From: Gordionus sp. m RMFG-2023
Taxonomy: Eukaryota > Nematomorpha > Gordioida > Chordodea > Parachordodidae
DNA: 64,000 nucleotides
Direction: 5' to 3'
Assembly (NCBI RefSeq): GCF_954871325.1
Contig: NC_088777.1
Span: forward strand, 31,473,366-31,537,365
The notes beneath the pieces were generated by a model. The model was not told where the DNA came from. It did no database searches and worked only from the letters and a program-made list of their open reading frames with translations. Shown here piece after piece: positions 1 to 11,774 of this stretch; position 1 is the first letter of the stretch, and the number at the start of each line of letters is the position of its first letter. Made by a program: the position numbers and the translations under genes.

Positions 1-735
1 AATTTTAGTTTTTAAGGAGGGAGAAAGATTTATGCGAGGGTAGCAAGTCAAGTTACAATTGATATCCTCCCGAGAAACCTAAATATGTTAGCTCCTCCTT
101 GGAGATAATTTTGATCGGAGGAGTTTACTTGCATAAATGCGGATTGCTAGAGATATTAAATTTTAAATCACATATAATTGTATTATGTTTTTACACACTA
201 TATTATGAAAATCTTTTAGATATGAATAAACGTGTATAAGCATTCACGAATTTTAACACTTTTTGCTTTGAATTCGAACGCATTCAATTTTTTGCCAACA
301 AACGATGAACGTGAATGAATATGTTTCTTTTGGAATGTAAATTTTACTAAAAAATTATTATTTCATAATAAATGTAAAGTAAAAAAAAATTTTTTTTATT
401 GATAACAAATGATTTATTATTATAAAACCCTAAATCATATTAGAACGCCGAATTAAAAATCCGCAAATAATTTTTGAATTATCTCTTTAAAATACTTTAA
501 TTTGTTTAAATCTTTATAAGATATTTTTATGGTATAATTAACTATTCAAATATATGTTAGTTTTATTAATATTGATCAAAAATCATATGAATATGATCAT
601 TAAAAAAAGTCGTGTTTTTAAAATGAAACCTAAAGTTTGAGAAATTAATCGTCATTTTACCTTTAATACTTGTTACGTAGGCTTAAAAGCTAATGATGGA
701 TGTAATTCTTATAGGTTGAGTTCAATATTTATCTA
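1..735. other. AT-rich DNA, no gene seen
   Basis: The first ~150 bases are richer in G+C than the rest and hold GGAGG/CCTCC motifs in both orientations, plus two related stretches (around positions 31-55 and 125-145) that look like the arms of an old inverted-repeat element. The remainder is AT-rich with no long open frame and no recognisable motif. Confidence 0.4.
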
Positions 736-1137
736 TTGCTTAAAACACTTTTATTTTAGGTCTTGCCTGTACTTTTTACTTCGATATTTTTTATTGGATT
801 TAAATGGGGGCATTTTAGTAAAACAAAACTGTTGTCTGATTTAAATAAATTTGGTCCATTTTTAAATATGACATGACGCTTTATCTTGTTGAAAAATAAA
901 ATCCTCTTGCGGAAACCATATATTCGTCAAATCAATGAGCTCCTTCGATAAAATCTCTTGGTATTTGAATAAATTTATAATTTCTTCAGCAAAACACATG
1001 TTACTTACTGAAATTTTGAGGGCCTTCTTTAGATAGTTTGCTTTTGTTGACAAGTCAACTAAGACTTTTCCTTTTGGTATAAAAATGACAGAATTAGATA
1101 ACGATTTTTTAAATATTAAATGTACCACAAAACCCAT
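736..1137 (-). pseudogene. Tc1/mariner transposase fragment
   Basis: Reading the minus strand, an open stretch ends in QEDFIFQQDKASCHI. This matches the Tc1/mariner DDE catalytic block that usually reads DFIFQQDNAPCH. Just beyond it, in another frame, CPHLNPIKNIEVK follows, matching the family's SPDLNPIENLW block. Upstream in the same frame lies a degraded match to the G.L..I.G...Y..L region. Only the middle of the usual ~340-residue protein is present, the frame shifts between the two blocks, and no terminal inverted repeats were found, so this is a dead remnant. The superfamily is quite sure; the exact family is not. Confidence 0.6.
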
Positions 1138-3989
1138 AAAATAAATCTCTCTATTACAAGTAGTAATAGAAATATTATACTAAAGCAATTTATTTTCCAA
1201 CACTAATCTTTTAAAACATATCAGTCCCGTTAAGTTCTAACATTTTCCCCCTCCTTTTAGCTGAGAACTGTCAGTTTGAATAATGGGTCTATACAAATAC
1301 CACAAATTTTACTATTAATTATCAATATTTCCAGAATTTCTGCCCTAAGGATCCCATTCCTATGAGGTTTAAGTTATTTTGTTTCCAAGGAGTTGGATAA
1401 TTGCTTATTATTTAATCAAAATGTATCATAAAGTATTTTTTAAGCACAACAATAGTAGGCATCAATATTAAAATAAAAACAGATGATACAAAACTTATAC
1501 CTTATGTTAAAAATTCTTAAATTTAAGAAGTCGCAATTAATTAGATTTACGATGTTAGAGTGATATTCATTTTGATTTATATACTATTTAGTATTTACTT
1601 ATTTTAAATATCCTTAATAATTATTGATTTAATATATTGTTTTACCCTGTATGTTATCATCTAAAAGCTATATAAATTAAAACTTTATCATATTATTCTC
1701 TCTATATAAAATTATTATGTTGAAAAATGATTGTTATGAAAATAAAATTTACAGAAATCTAATTTATGTAAGGTTCATGTTTTTCCTACAATAAGCAGCA
1801 TCTACTACGGTTTTTTTTCTAATATAACATCGCACCATCTTCAGTGTGAACAAGGAATTGCAAAAAATTGATAATGGAAAAAAATAGATTATAGGCATGG
1901 ATGTTCCTACGTGTCCTGTTCCAACTTGGCCTTAATATTTATATTAAAATTAGTTTTCATAATAGTATCGTGGTCTATCATGATAAATATTCGAAGTTAC
2001 AGGAGGGTTTAAGCTTTCACTTGATATAAAATTAATACATCTCAGTTTAATTTGGAGAAATCTAAACTTTAAAATGCTATTTTTTGTATAAATTTAGGGT
2101 TAAAAATTAGTGTTGTTTAAAAAATTACATTTTTTCAATAAAAAACTGTTGGTACTAACTGTAAATAGTTGTATTTCTTGAAATAACGGCAAAATTTACT
2201 AGTAACTATTCGTATTACGTTTTAAATATGTTTAATATTTTTATATAACTCATTTATTAACTAGAACATTTGTTTAATTTAGGGATCCTTTTATTTTCTA
2301 GAAAATTTATTATGCCCAATTTTTTTGAAAAAAAACTATTCATATTGAGATTTTTTTCGGTACAAACAAATTACATTGTTATGGTATATTTTTTTCAACG
2401 CAATTATTTCTTTATTTAAATTATTTATTTAATTATAACTTCATTTAAATTCTTTGATTAAATTATGTAAAACGCAAAATTATTTTGCATAACAATAAAA
2501 AAAAATGTACTAAAAATGTGGAGTTATTTAAACTATTATAAAGCGATAGTAGTTATTTTTAAAATAAAACTATAAATAGATACTAGTTACTAAAGAATGT
2601 AACAAGTAACTAGTTAACTTTTTAAGCATGTAACTAATAACTTTACTTAATTACTTTTCAGAGGTTACTTTTAACAACTCTAAAAAAAACACATAAATTA
2701 CATAAAATCATAAGATTCTGATAGAGATAAGTATTTTAAACACTCATATTATAGTTGCGTGTATTTTAACTGAATTTCAATTTCTAAATTTTGATATTTT
2801 TCATAATAAATGGTTCTGACGGGCCTCGTGTGACGTTAATCCCCAATCTCTCCAGATATATTTTATTATGTGCTAACCAAACTTTTCTAAAAAATATTTT
2901 CATAATATGAACCTATTTTTAATTGTACAATTATAAATTTTTAGTTTAAAAAAAATTAACATTAATTTTTAAGTGGCTTACCGCTTTATTGAGAACAATT
3001 TCCATCTCTTCGTGAGTCATAGGCATCATTTTAACTCTTTTTAATACCAATATTTTAAATATGTGTTAAGAATCGCTTAATATTATATAACGATAATGTA
3101 TTTATAAACGAAATGTATGTCTTTTGGAACTATCATTCTAAATTTTTGATAATATATCTTAATTATTTATTATTATTGATATTATTATTAGTTTAACTAA
3201 ATGTGTCTTTATATAAACCCTTACTGAATGTAATTTTACGTTTTTAAGAATTAAAATTTGTTTGCAGTATTTTTAATATTAAATAAAAATAAGAAAATAT
3301 TTAGGGTTCGATTTTTAATAACCTTATATTTAATTTCTCCTATTCGCGATATGATGGAAATAAAATTAATCAAGCTTAGCAGGCAAAAACATGGTCATAT
3401 GGCATAGATTTTACTATTTTGATATAAAAATTTGTTCTAAATCCTAAAATTATAATGATAATCATCCTGTACAAAATAAAATACCTCCAATATTTTTATC
3501 TATTATATTTTAAGAAGCTAGGCTTAAATTTGTTAAAAATGTCGAATTCGCGATTTAACCCCATGTTTTGGGAAGGTCGCATACATATCGCTTATTTGAA
3601 TACATGTTTGAAAAAAAAATATAATTATTGGCAATAAATATTTTGCAGTGGGTATTACAATAAACTATATTCAAAACCAAATACGAATCAAAAAATGCCT
3701 TATTATAATTTGATTCGATTTCGCGTTCGCACTAATAACAAAGCAAAAAATTATATTTTTATTTCAATTTTTTTAAAAATATATTTGAAATATAATATTA
3801 AAAATTATTAAATTTTAAAAAAAAAATAATCAAGTTTAAATTTAATACTTCTAATAATATAAATACCTAATAATCAATTATAAAATATACAAAATATAAG
3901 TATATAATTAAAAATAATAAATTTCACATAATCGCGCAATTTAAAAAAAGTAAATATATATTTTTTTAAATAAACACACACCTCACAGC
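1138..3989. other. AT-rich intergenic DNA, no gene assigned
   Basis: I see no convincing gene in this 2.8-kb stretch. Open frames are short and low in complexity (for example 3455-3637 and 3874-4056, the latter overlapping the LINE remnant). The one feature of note is the possible short exon at 2982-3041 on the minus strand, listed separately. Confidence 0.5.
2982..3041 (-). CDS. possible orphan exon ending at a GTAAGC donor
   Basis: On the minus strand a short open stretch reads KRVKMMPMTHEEMEIVLNKA and stops exactly at a good splice donor (GCG then GTAAGC). The peptide is mixed in composition, unlike the low-complexity frames around it. The PMT.EE piece faintly recalls the ARL6IP4-type motif APMTKEE, but the partner exon was not found downstream, so I do not assign a function. 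A chance open stretch is quite possible at about 20 codons. Confidence 0.2.
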
Positions 3990-5325
3990 ATATTTTAATG
4001 TTAAAAATAATCATCATGTGTGATGAGGCTACCCATGAAGCTATTGTAATTAGCATTGTAAATAGCTATGATGAGTCTTTGTCTCAAAAAAAGCCTTTGC
4101 GAGGTTCACCCATATGTTTTCTGTAAGTGCCAAGTTCCTTGAAAAAGGATAAAGCGCGATTCCCAAAAGTTGTTATGGTAGTGGAATTTATGGGGGTGAA
4201 TATGTATTGTTGTGAAATTTCAAATATTTTGCTATTTTTAATTAATTTTCTTAGGAATGTTATTGTTTGATTGGAAGTAGCCAAAGGATTAATGCACGAG
4301 TAATCTCAAACCAGGAATTGACCTAGCTTCCAAGGAATATGAGAAATCTCATTAGGATATCTCCATTAGATCTAAGACCAGAAGACTAAAGAATAGATGG
4401 AATTTGAGCTGATCTCAAAGCTCTAAAGATAATCGAATTATATTATGTCTAACAATTCGACCTTTACAAGAACGACAATGGAGGTTATGTCTCCCATTAA
4501 CCTCAAAGGCAGAACTGCAACCAGATTAAGTGTGGGATTGGGTTATTAAGCAGTTTAAACGTATACCAATGGCGTGAGTGAGCTCATTTTGGTTTAGTTG
4601 TAATGTAAATTAATTGAGGGAATAATAAAAGGTTAGATAATTGCATTCTGGAAAGGAGTCATTCAAAGCAGTTTGCAATTATAAGCCCATCCCAGTCATT
4701 CTACCTATTCGTTTTTGGAAGTGGGTGATCAGCGATAATTCGTGATTTCCACTCATACCACTATATTAGGAAGAGTCAGGTTTATCAAGTGGGAATTTTT
4801 TATATATAAAGGCTGTTAAGGCAAGATCAGAAGAAGATTATTTCATCTAATTTAAGGTTTAAAATATTTTCATTTAGGTCATTAATCCCATTTTCATAAA
4901 CACCCAGATGTATGGATATATAAAAATGGTAGTTGATCGTATCGCATATAGGATACCAGGAATAATATTAATTAAATTATTTAAGATAAAAAGGGCCTTA
5001 TGGGGGGGGGGGGGAGTAGGGAAAATAAATCAGACAACTCAAAAAGCGTAATTAAGGTAGAAAAGATATTGGTGTGCAACCCCCAACAGGAGAGAATGAT
5101 TTTGTTTATCAAGGGTGGTCAGTTTATAGTGGTGTGAATTAGGTTCAATTAATTTGATAGGGATGAAATAGGATTTCTCGGGTTAGAGTGTCTAATCGCA
5201 GTCCCAGCCTCCTTGATACACAAAACACAACTTTATTGACATCGTTATTGGATCAACCAAGGATACCGTCATCAATATACCAGGCATGCAAGGATGGAAG
5301 CCTCAAGTTATTGGATTTAACAATA
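3990..5325 (-). pseudogene. LINE (non-LTR retrotransposon) reverse transcriptase remnant
   Basis: The minus strand carries, in order, a reverse-transcriptase catalytic motif WYIDDGILG (around 5265-5281), then NELTHAIGIRL with a C/H-rich piece HNLHCRSCKGRIVRH (around 4440-4580), then the tail TTFGNRALSFFKELG with GEPRKG and QRLIIAIYNANYNSFMGSL (around 4020-4190). This order (YLDDG, HGLSCK..GRI.RH, TGEPRE..FL.QRLSIAIQRGNA) is that of a LINE polymerase family widespread in invertebrates. Several frameshifts and stops separate the pieces. The 5' part is missing because the oligo-G element begins at about 5331 within the polymerase region. Family identity is fairly secure; the LINE clade is not determined. 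Confidence 0.65.
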
Positions 5326-5895
5326 TCGTAGATGTAGCCGGGGGGGGGGGGCAAGGGGAATCCCCTTCCCTTTAGAAATTTATCTCTTTTGTAAATATCA
5401 TTTTAAGCTAATAAAAAATATCCCCCTTAGTCCTTCCACCCCACTCCCTGACCCACAAAAATGTATGCATATATCTAGTGTTGTTAAACGACTGAGTCGA
5501 GTCGACTTAGTCGAAAACTGAGTCTAAGTTTTGGGTCGAAAAAATCGACCCAAACTGACTTGAGTTATGAACTCGAGTCGTGAACTCAAGTCGACTCAAG
5601 TCGTGATTTCAAATTAGTTTTTATTATTAATTAACAATACAATTTTTTTTTTAATTTAGACTTCCAACTTGAGTAAGTCGTGAATAGAAATTACAAGCAT
5701 TAATTATTATTTATTTATTTTTAGTAAAATTATTTATTTTTAGTAAAATAATTTATTTTATTTATATTTATTATATTTTAAAGAAATGATATAATTTAAT
5801 ATTTTTTATTTTATAATATATTATGAAAATTGATATCTTTTAATAAAAAAATGATAAGCTGCAATGTAAGTAATATCATTTTTATTACAATTAAT

Positions 5896-8718
5896 CAGGG
5901 TTGGCATGTCGGTCAATTGACCGGTCAAATACGGTCAAATACTCTAAAATAATAATGGCGTATAAATATTTTGATATAATTAACTAGTATGCATTAAAAG
6001 CATGTTTATCAATTTTATTAGGTTACAATTATTTAAAAAATTATTTGTATCAATGAATGTTAAAAACAAAAGAATTTTTTTATTGTTAAAATATAAATAT
6101 GTAATTTTTCTAAATATAGTAATATTTTTAGTTATTTTTTTGCCTAATCATTGCCGTTTCTCGCCTTCTTTATTTTTTTCAATTCATTTTTCTTAAAAAA
6201 AATAAAAATACCCGATTTATTATTAATCATAATATAATTTTTTCATTCTTATTTTTTAATAAATTTAAATTTTATTTAATATTTAGCCGAGTATAAATTA
6301 TATTAATTCTCATTTGTTTTACTTACACTTGCTATATTTGGTTTTTAAAATTAATTTTCATTTTAATTGTTCTGGTCAGATTTACGGAATATTATTCAAT
6401 TCTGGTAAAAAGTTATATATATTATATTATATTTATAATATTAAGAAATTATTGGAATAATTGGTCGATAATTATAAAATAGTTAAGATTGATTAACTTT
6501 ACAATAATCAAAATCATTTTTTGTTAAATTTTAATATATTAGGGATTATGGTCAAACTAAAGCATCATGTTTGGAAACATTTTCAAGAAGTACGCGATGG
6601 TAAATCAGTTAAAGCGGTGTGCAAGTTTTGCAAGATATCCTATATCACCCACGTTGATAGAATGGTCAAACATTTATTAAGCAGCTGTACTATGTGCCCT
6701 GTTATAATTAAGGAAAAATTTTATTCAAATTCCAAAATATCAACCTCTACAAAAAATATCACAAATGTAATTTGTAATACTTCTAAGTCTAACTCTAATG
6801 AAGAATTGGGTGAAATTAGTGAGAATGATTATCAAATGAACAATATTTTGTCTTGTGACTCAGGAGAATTTGATTACATTATTTCTAATCAATCTACAAG
6901 CAAGGCAATTAAATATAAATCTCAATCTTGTATAACCGGTTTAATAGATAGAATTAATCCCAAAGAAAAAAATGAGCTGGATCAATTGTTTGCAAAGGCT
7001 GTATATGCGAGCAATTTACCTTTCCACATCACTGAAAATCCCTACATCCAAGAATTTTTTAAAAAAATATGTCCTATTTACACATTACCCAGGAGAAGGC
7101 AGCTGGCTGGATATCTTCTAGACAAAGCGTCAGGTGATATGGAGGTTAGAGTTGCAGATATAATAGATAAAGCTCCTTACTTATCAATTGTATCAGATGG
7201 CTGGAGCAACATTAGAAACGAGAGTATTATTAATTTTATGGTGATGACGCCTGTTCCAATGTTCTACAAATTTCTAAATACTGAGGAAAATCGCCATACG
7301 GCAGATTATATTGCCGAGGAATTTAAAAATGTAATTCATGAATTGAATCCGGTAAAAGTATATTCTTTAGTTACTGATAATGCCGCTAACATGAAAGCAG
7401 CCTGGAGAATTCTAAAATCTGAATCTATTTATAATCATATACAATGTTATGGTTGTGCAGCGCATACATTGCAGTTATTCTTTCACGATTTTGAACGATT
7501 GAACGCCTTCAGTGACCATATTTCAATAATTAAAAAAATTGTTAAATTTTTCAAGAATAAACACATACCAGCTGCAGTATTTTCCCGTAATAAGAATCTT
7601 CATGGCATACCATTTACATTAAGTACAATTAGCCAAACAAGATGGGCATCATCAATAAAATGTATGGAGCAAATTCAAATATGCAAGAAAGCTCTAAAAG
7701 CATCAGTTGTTGAAGAAGCTGTTAGTGATATTTGTCCCATAGAAATTACCAATAATATATTAAACGAAGAATTTTGGACGAAAAATTTAAATTTTTTAGC
7801 TATACTCCAACCTTTAGCTACCTGATTGTTGACCATAGTGCAAGGGGATCAAATGTACTTTGGCCTGCAAGTAAAAAACGATTTGCATGCTTAAATTTAT
7901 AAGCAAACACATAATACGAATCATGCCATGATTCTATATTTTCTCCATCTAAAGAAACTAAAAAATTAAGGTTATGTTTGAAAAGAGTATTAAAACTGAT
8001 CTAAATACATGTAGCTCGACAATGCTGCTTATTTATTGGACCCCCAATATCAAGGGGAGCATCTTACTAGATACTGAATTTGATGAAGCATGTATATATA
8101 AATACTAAGAATTGGGTATTTTACAAGGTGGTGATACATCAAAATATTTGTGAGTAATTATCAGTAAATTTCAGAAGCATAAAGCGGTATATTTAATAGC
8201 CATAATATGATGGAAAGTTGTAACTTCCATAAGAAACATATCAAATTTCGGCCTCAAGTTGGTGGAATGCATTATGCCCACCTTGCCCATTAAGAGAAGT
8301 CGACTAATATTTTACTAACATTTCCTAGTTCGACTTCTTCTTCTGAAAGAAATTAGTCGGTTTGGGGCAATATTCACGACGTAAAAACATGAAATAGATG
8401 TAATAGGCTGTCTAAATGTAGGAAATTTAGTAAGAGTGTATCATAATTTAAGATTGATTAAAAATATTAAAGAAAATAATGATATTGAATATGAATCGGA
8501 ATAAGACTCTGCCACGGAGGGTGAAACATTGACTATAGAATGAATTAAAAAATATTATGATATTTATTATTATACATAGATTTATTATAATATTATATAA
8601 ATGCAAAATAAAGTTAATATTGGTGTAAAAAACATTTATTTGAATTTGACCATATTTGACCGGTCAAATATCGGTCAATTGACCGAATTGTATTTGACCG
8701 GTCAAATGCACAAACCTG
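5896..8718 (+). mobile_element. hAT transposon (BED/DUF659 type) with perfect 8-bp target duplication
   Basis: The element begins CAGGGTTGGCATGTCGGTC and its right end, reverse-complemented, begins CAGGTTTGTGCATTTGACC. It is flanked on both sides by CAATTAAT (5888-5895 and 8719-8726). Both ends carry GGTCAATTGACCGGTCAAAT repeats. The opposite arm of the enclosing 12-kb element (near 17370-17400) shows the same sequence without the insertion, confirming the boundaries. It encodes a broken transposase. A related non-autonomous copy with CAGAGTTGGC ends lies at 28612-30334. Confidence 0.85.
6521..7825 (+). pseudogene. hAT transposase, BED finger plus DUF659, broken in the C-terminal half
   Basis: This is a cut-and-paste transposase that would act in the nucleus on the ends of its own element. 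The first in-frame Met is at 6521; the Met at 6548 (MVKLKHHVWKHF) is a better start by homology. Residues ~10-60 form a BED zinc finger (W..F.....CKFC....Y......M..HLL..C). Residues ~190-330 form the DUF659 catalytic region: YLSIVSDGWSN, then SLVTDNAANMKAAW, then CYGCAAHTLQL. The frame stops at 7825, about 200 residues short of a full hAT transposase. Remnants of the C-terminal dimerisation region follow in shifted frames around 8230-8450 (a WWNALCPPCPL piece and others), so the gene is dead by at least one stop and several frameshifts. Confidence 0.85.
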
Positions 8719-8939
8719 CAATTAATTAATGATTTTCACGCCCAAATTTTAAGCAAAATTTGATTTGATTTGAATTTAAATGATTTTTCTTTTTTGTTAA
8801 TAAACTTTTTTATTAATTCTTTTGTAAATTTTATTTAAATAAACAATTTTTTAGTCGAAATCTTTTATTTATAAAGGTTTAATTTTATCATTTTTGGAAC
8901 TAGTTTAAAAAATTATATTTAAATATTTATATTAAACTT

Positions 8940-10405
8940 TTATAAGTTATTTTACATGATCGTCTTTGTGATAATTGTCATGTTATTTTTTAACATTTAT
9001 GAAATCTTTGACAGAAATAGGATAAAAATATAATTTATATTATAAAGATGTTAAATTATAAATTTCAATGATGATGTTCCTTTCTAAAAATGACAATTAT
9101 CATAATCGTGTATTTTTAAACATATTGAGTTTATTTTTGACGCTAATGAGTAAAAACATAAATTGTAAATATGTTAAATTAAAATTTCAGTGAAGATGTA
9201 CCCTAGATAAGTGACAATTGTCATAATCGTTATTTATAAAGTTTTTTGAAATTTTTTGACGCATATAGGTAAAAATATAGATTGTAAATACGTTTAAGTA
9301 AAAATTCAGTGAAGTTGTACCATAGATTTGTGACAATTGTCATAATCGTTATTTTTAAAGTCTTTTGAAATGTTTTTGACGGAAATAGGTAAAAATATAT
9401 AGTGTAAATATGTTAAATTAAAATTTTAGTGAAGATGTACCCTAGATAAGTGACAATAAGTGATTTGCATTGGGCCTAATCTGTTCAGCTTCAGCCCTGA
9501 AATGTTTTTTAGAAAAGTTTTTCGGTTCGACCCGAACCGAAATTTTAGGTAAAAAATATACCGACTTAGCCTGACCCGAATTTATTTAAGTATAAAAATT
9601 AATTTTTATAATTAATCAAAATAAAAGACGTATGTTATATTTAGTTGAGTTTCAATAAATAAAGTCAAATATCGTTATTTGACATAAACAGTTTAATATG
9701 GAAATTGATAAATTTTAGATGCACTTGGTAAAAATATCCAAGATTCGACCTGACCCGGCCCGAATTACGTTTAAAATATTAGGCCCGGCCCAAACCCGAT
9801 TATTTTAGATAGGACCGGACTCGGGCCCGGCCTAACTTTGCATATCTCTAGTGACAATTGTCATAAACGTTATTTTTTAACTTTTTTGAATTTTTTTGAA
9901 GCAAATGGGTAAAAATATATATTGTAAACATGTTAAATTGAAATTTTTGTCATAATCGTTATTTTTGAACTTTTTTGAAGCAAATGGGTAAAAATATATT
10001 GTAAACATGTTATTAAAATTTCCTTGAAGATGTACCATAGAAAGTGACAATTGTCATAATCGTTATTTTTAAACTTTTTTGAATTTTTTTAAAGTAAATC
10101 GGTAAAAATATATATTGTAAAAATTAAAATTTCAGTGAAGATGTACCATAGAAAAGTGGGAATTGTTATAATCGTTATTTGGAACTTTTTTGAATTTTTT
10201 CATAGAAAATAAGTACAAATATATATTATAAACATGTTATATTAAAATTTCAGTGAAGATGACCATAAAAAAGTGTCAATTGTCATAATCATTATTTGTG
10301 AACCTTTTTGAAAATTTTTAAAGCAAACTTGTAAATATATATATTGTAAACATGTTAAATTAAAATTTCAGTTAATCGTTATTTAAAATATTTTTGAATA
10401 TTTTT
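8940..10405 (+). repeat. 119-bp satellite array, left arm (array 1)
   Basis: Tandem units of roughly 110-119 bp each carry the core TGACAATTGTCATAATCGTT, a GGTAAAAATAT segment and a TTTCAGTGAAGATG segment. Units here are more diverged and of more variable length than in array 3. A 393-bp MITE (9458-9850) splits the array. The array belongs to the left inverted arm of the 12-kb element; its mirror is at 16.29-17.15 kb. Confidence 0.8.
9458..9850. mobile_element. hAT-type MITE with GGGCCCGG-rich ends
   Basis: This 393-bp element splits a satellite unit and is flanked by the 8-bp duplication GTGACAAT (9450-9457 and 9851-9858). Its ends are imperfect inverted repeats: AAGTGATTTGCATTGGGCC on the left and, reverse-complemented, TAGAGATATGCAAAGTTAGG on the right. 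GACCCGAACC- and GGGCCCGG-like repeats lie just inside the ends. No coding capacity. Confidence 0.75.
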
Positions 10406-10619
10406 CCCAAATGATCTGGTTTTTAGCCCACACCCTACTATCAAATTGGGCTGGCTAGCTAAATAATTTAAAAAGTGCTAACGGGCATTTGAAAAATTTT
10501 AACAATGGGCAGGCTAATAAACAACTTTTATTTGTTATTTAAAATTTATTAGGTAAACATTAAAAAATATATTCTTCATAACTTTTTTTTAAATACCAGA
10601 TTATTGATAACTGTTGTGG

Positions 10620-11220
10620 ATGTTATCGTCGGAAAAATTAATGAGATAAAAAAATCTTGTTGGATTTGATTTGAAATTATAGTGTCGAAGTATTTCATCC
10701 TATAATTGATCAAATTATAAACATCAGAACGGTTTTCTGCAAAAAGAGAGTTTATTTTGAATGTGCAATATTATCCTAGGCATTTTGATAAAAATAATAG
10801 TAAAGGTATTTCTGAAAAGGCCTTGGAAAAAGTGACACAACAAATATATTGAATGTTAAATAACGTAACGAATTGTGTTCATTTGCCTGTGAATTCAAAG
10901 ATTTAATAGTAGAATTAAATGAAACGGACGATGATATCGTATGAGCAGGTGAGGAATCTAACGAAAAAGTAGAATGATAATAACTCAGAATGTGAATTGT
11001 GATAATAAATGTAACAATTGGTTAATATGCCTATATGAAATTCTTAAGATACAATATGCACACAAGTGCATACACTAATTTATTTTTCACATATGCATAC
11101 ATTTCTTTATCATTTACTCAAGTTAATTGCGAGAGAACATTTAGTAAATTATAAAAAATAGGCTGTGAAATAATATAGACGAAGAAAAATCAGGATCGTT
11201 TTTAATGTTAGTTGTGAGCA
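10620..11220 (+). pseudogene. hAT transposase C-terminal fragment
   Basis: Around 11110-11215 the plus strand reads FTQVNCERTFSKL followed by a degraded IK.RL...KNQDRFLMLVV. This is the hAT C-terminal dimerisation signature (SQVNCERTFS.LK.IKNRLR....LDAFMLM.VE). Degenerate coding-like sequence precedes it from about 10620. Stops occur within the block and no N-terminal half was found. A GGGCTGGCTAGC-containing MITE-like stretch lies just upstream at 10410-10530. Confidence 0.5.
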
Positions 11221-11290
11221 GTGGCGTAGGCATGGGGGGGGGGGGGGGGGGTAAGGGTTCAAATCCCCCCCCTCCCCTATGAACAATAAA
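11221..11290. repeat. oligo-G tract with GTGGCGTAGGCAT end
   Basis: A run of about 17 G follows GTGGCGTAGGCAT, then a C run (CCCCCCCCTCCCC). It resembles the ends of the oligo-G elements at 5331 and 41479. The GGGTTCAAATCCC in it is part of this palindrome, not a tRNA T-arm. Confidence 0.5.
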
Positions 11291-11389
11291 AAAAAATTTT
11301 TAATTTCATTTTTTAAAAATCTTATTTTTTTAATTTAATAAATTCTTAATAAACGCTTGATTTTTATGTTTTAAATTTATTATAAATAA

Positions 11390-11552
11390 GAGAGTTGTTA
11401 AAAGATACTTTTTAAATGGATCTAGATACAGATACATCGTCTAAATTAATATCATAGATACAGATATTTTAATCAAAAATCTATCTAGATACAGGTAGAG
11501 ATACGATATTTTTATATCTAGATACCTCGTATCTAGATCCTTTAAAACTCTG
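11390..11552. mobile_element. 163-bp hAT-type MITE with ATCTAGAT repeats
   Basis: The element is flanked by the perfect 8-bp duplication ATAAATAA (11382-11389 and 11553-11560). The left end reads GAGAGTTGTTAAAAGATAC and the right end, reverse-complemented, CAGAGTTTTAAAGGATCTAG. The interior is built of ATCTAGATAC repeats that are self-complementary. Confidence 0.75.
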
Positions 11553-11774
11553 ATAAATAATAATATATATACACATTTGATTATTTTTATATTTATTTTT
11601 GGTTTGCAGCTATTTCACACCACCCAAAAAAGGGAGTTATTTATTCAAACATATCATGATATTTGTCGTAAATTATATATATTTTTTTATATATTTGAAA
11701 TGTCAATCATTTCAACTTGGTTTTGGTAATATTTTTTTTACCAAGATATTATTATTATTTTTTTTGTAAAAAAC

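Noticed and set aside
11250-11275. tRNA T-arm (GGGTTCAAATCCC)
   Set aside because: It lies between a G run and a C run of an element end, with no D-arm, anticodon arm or acceptor pairing.
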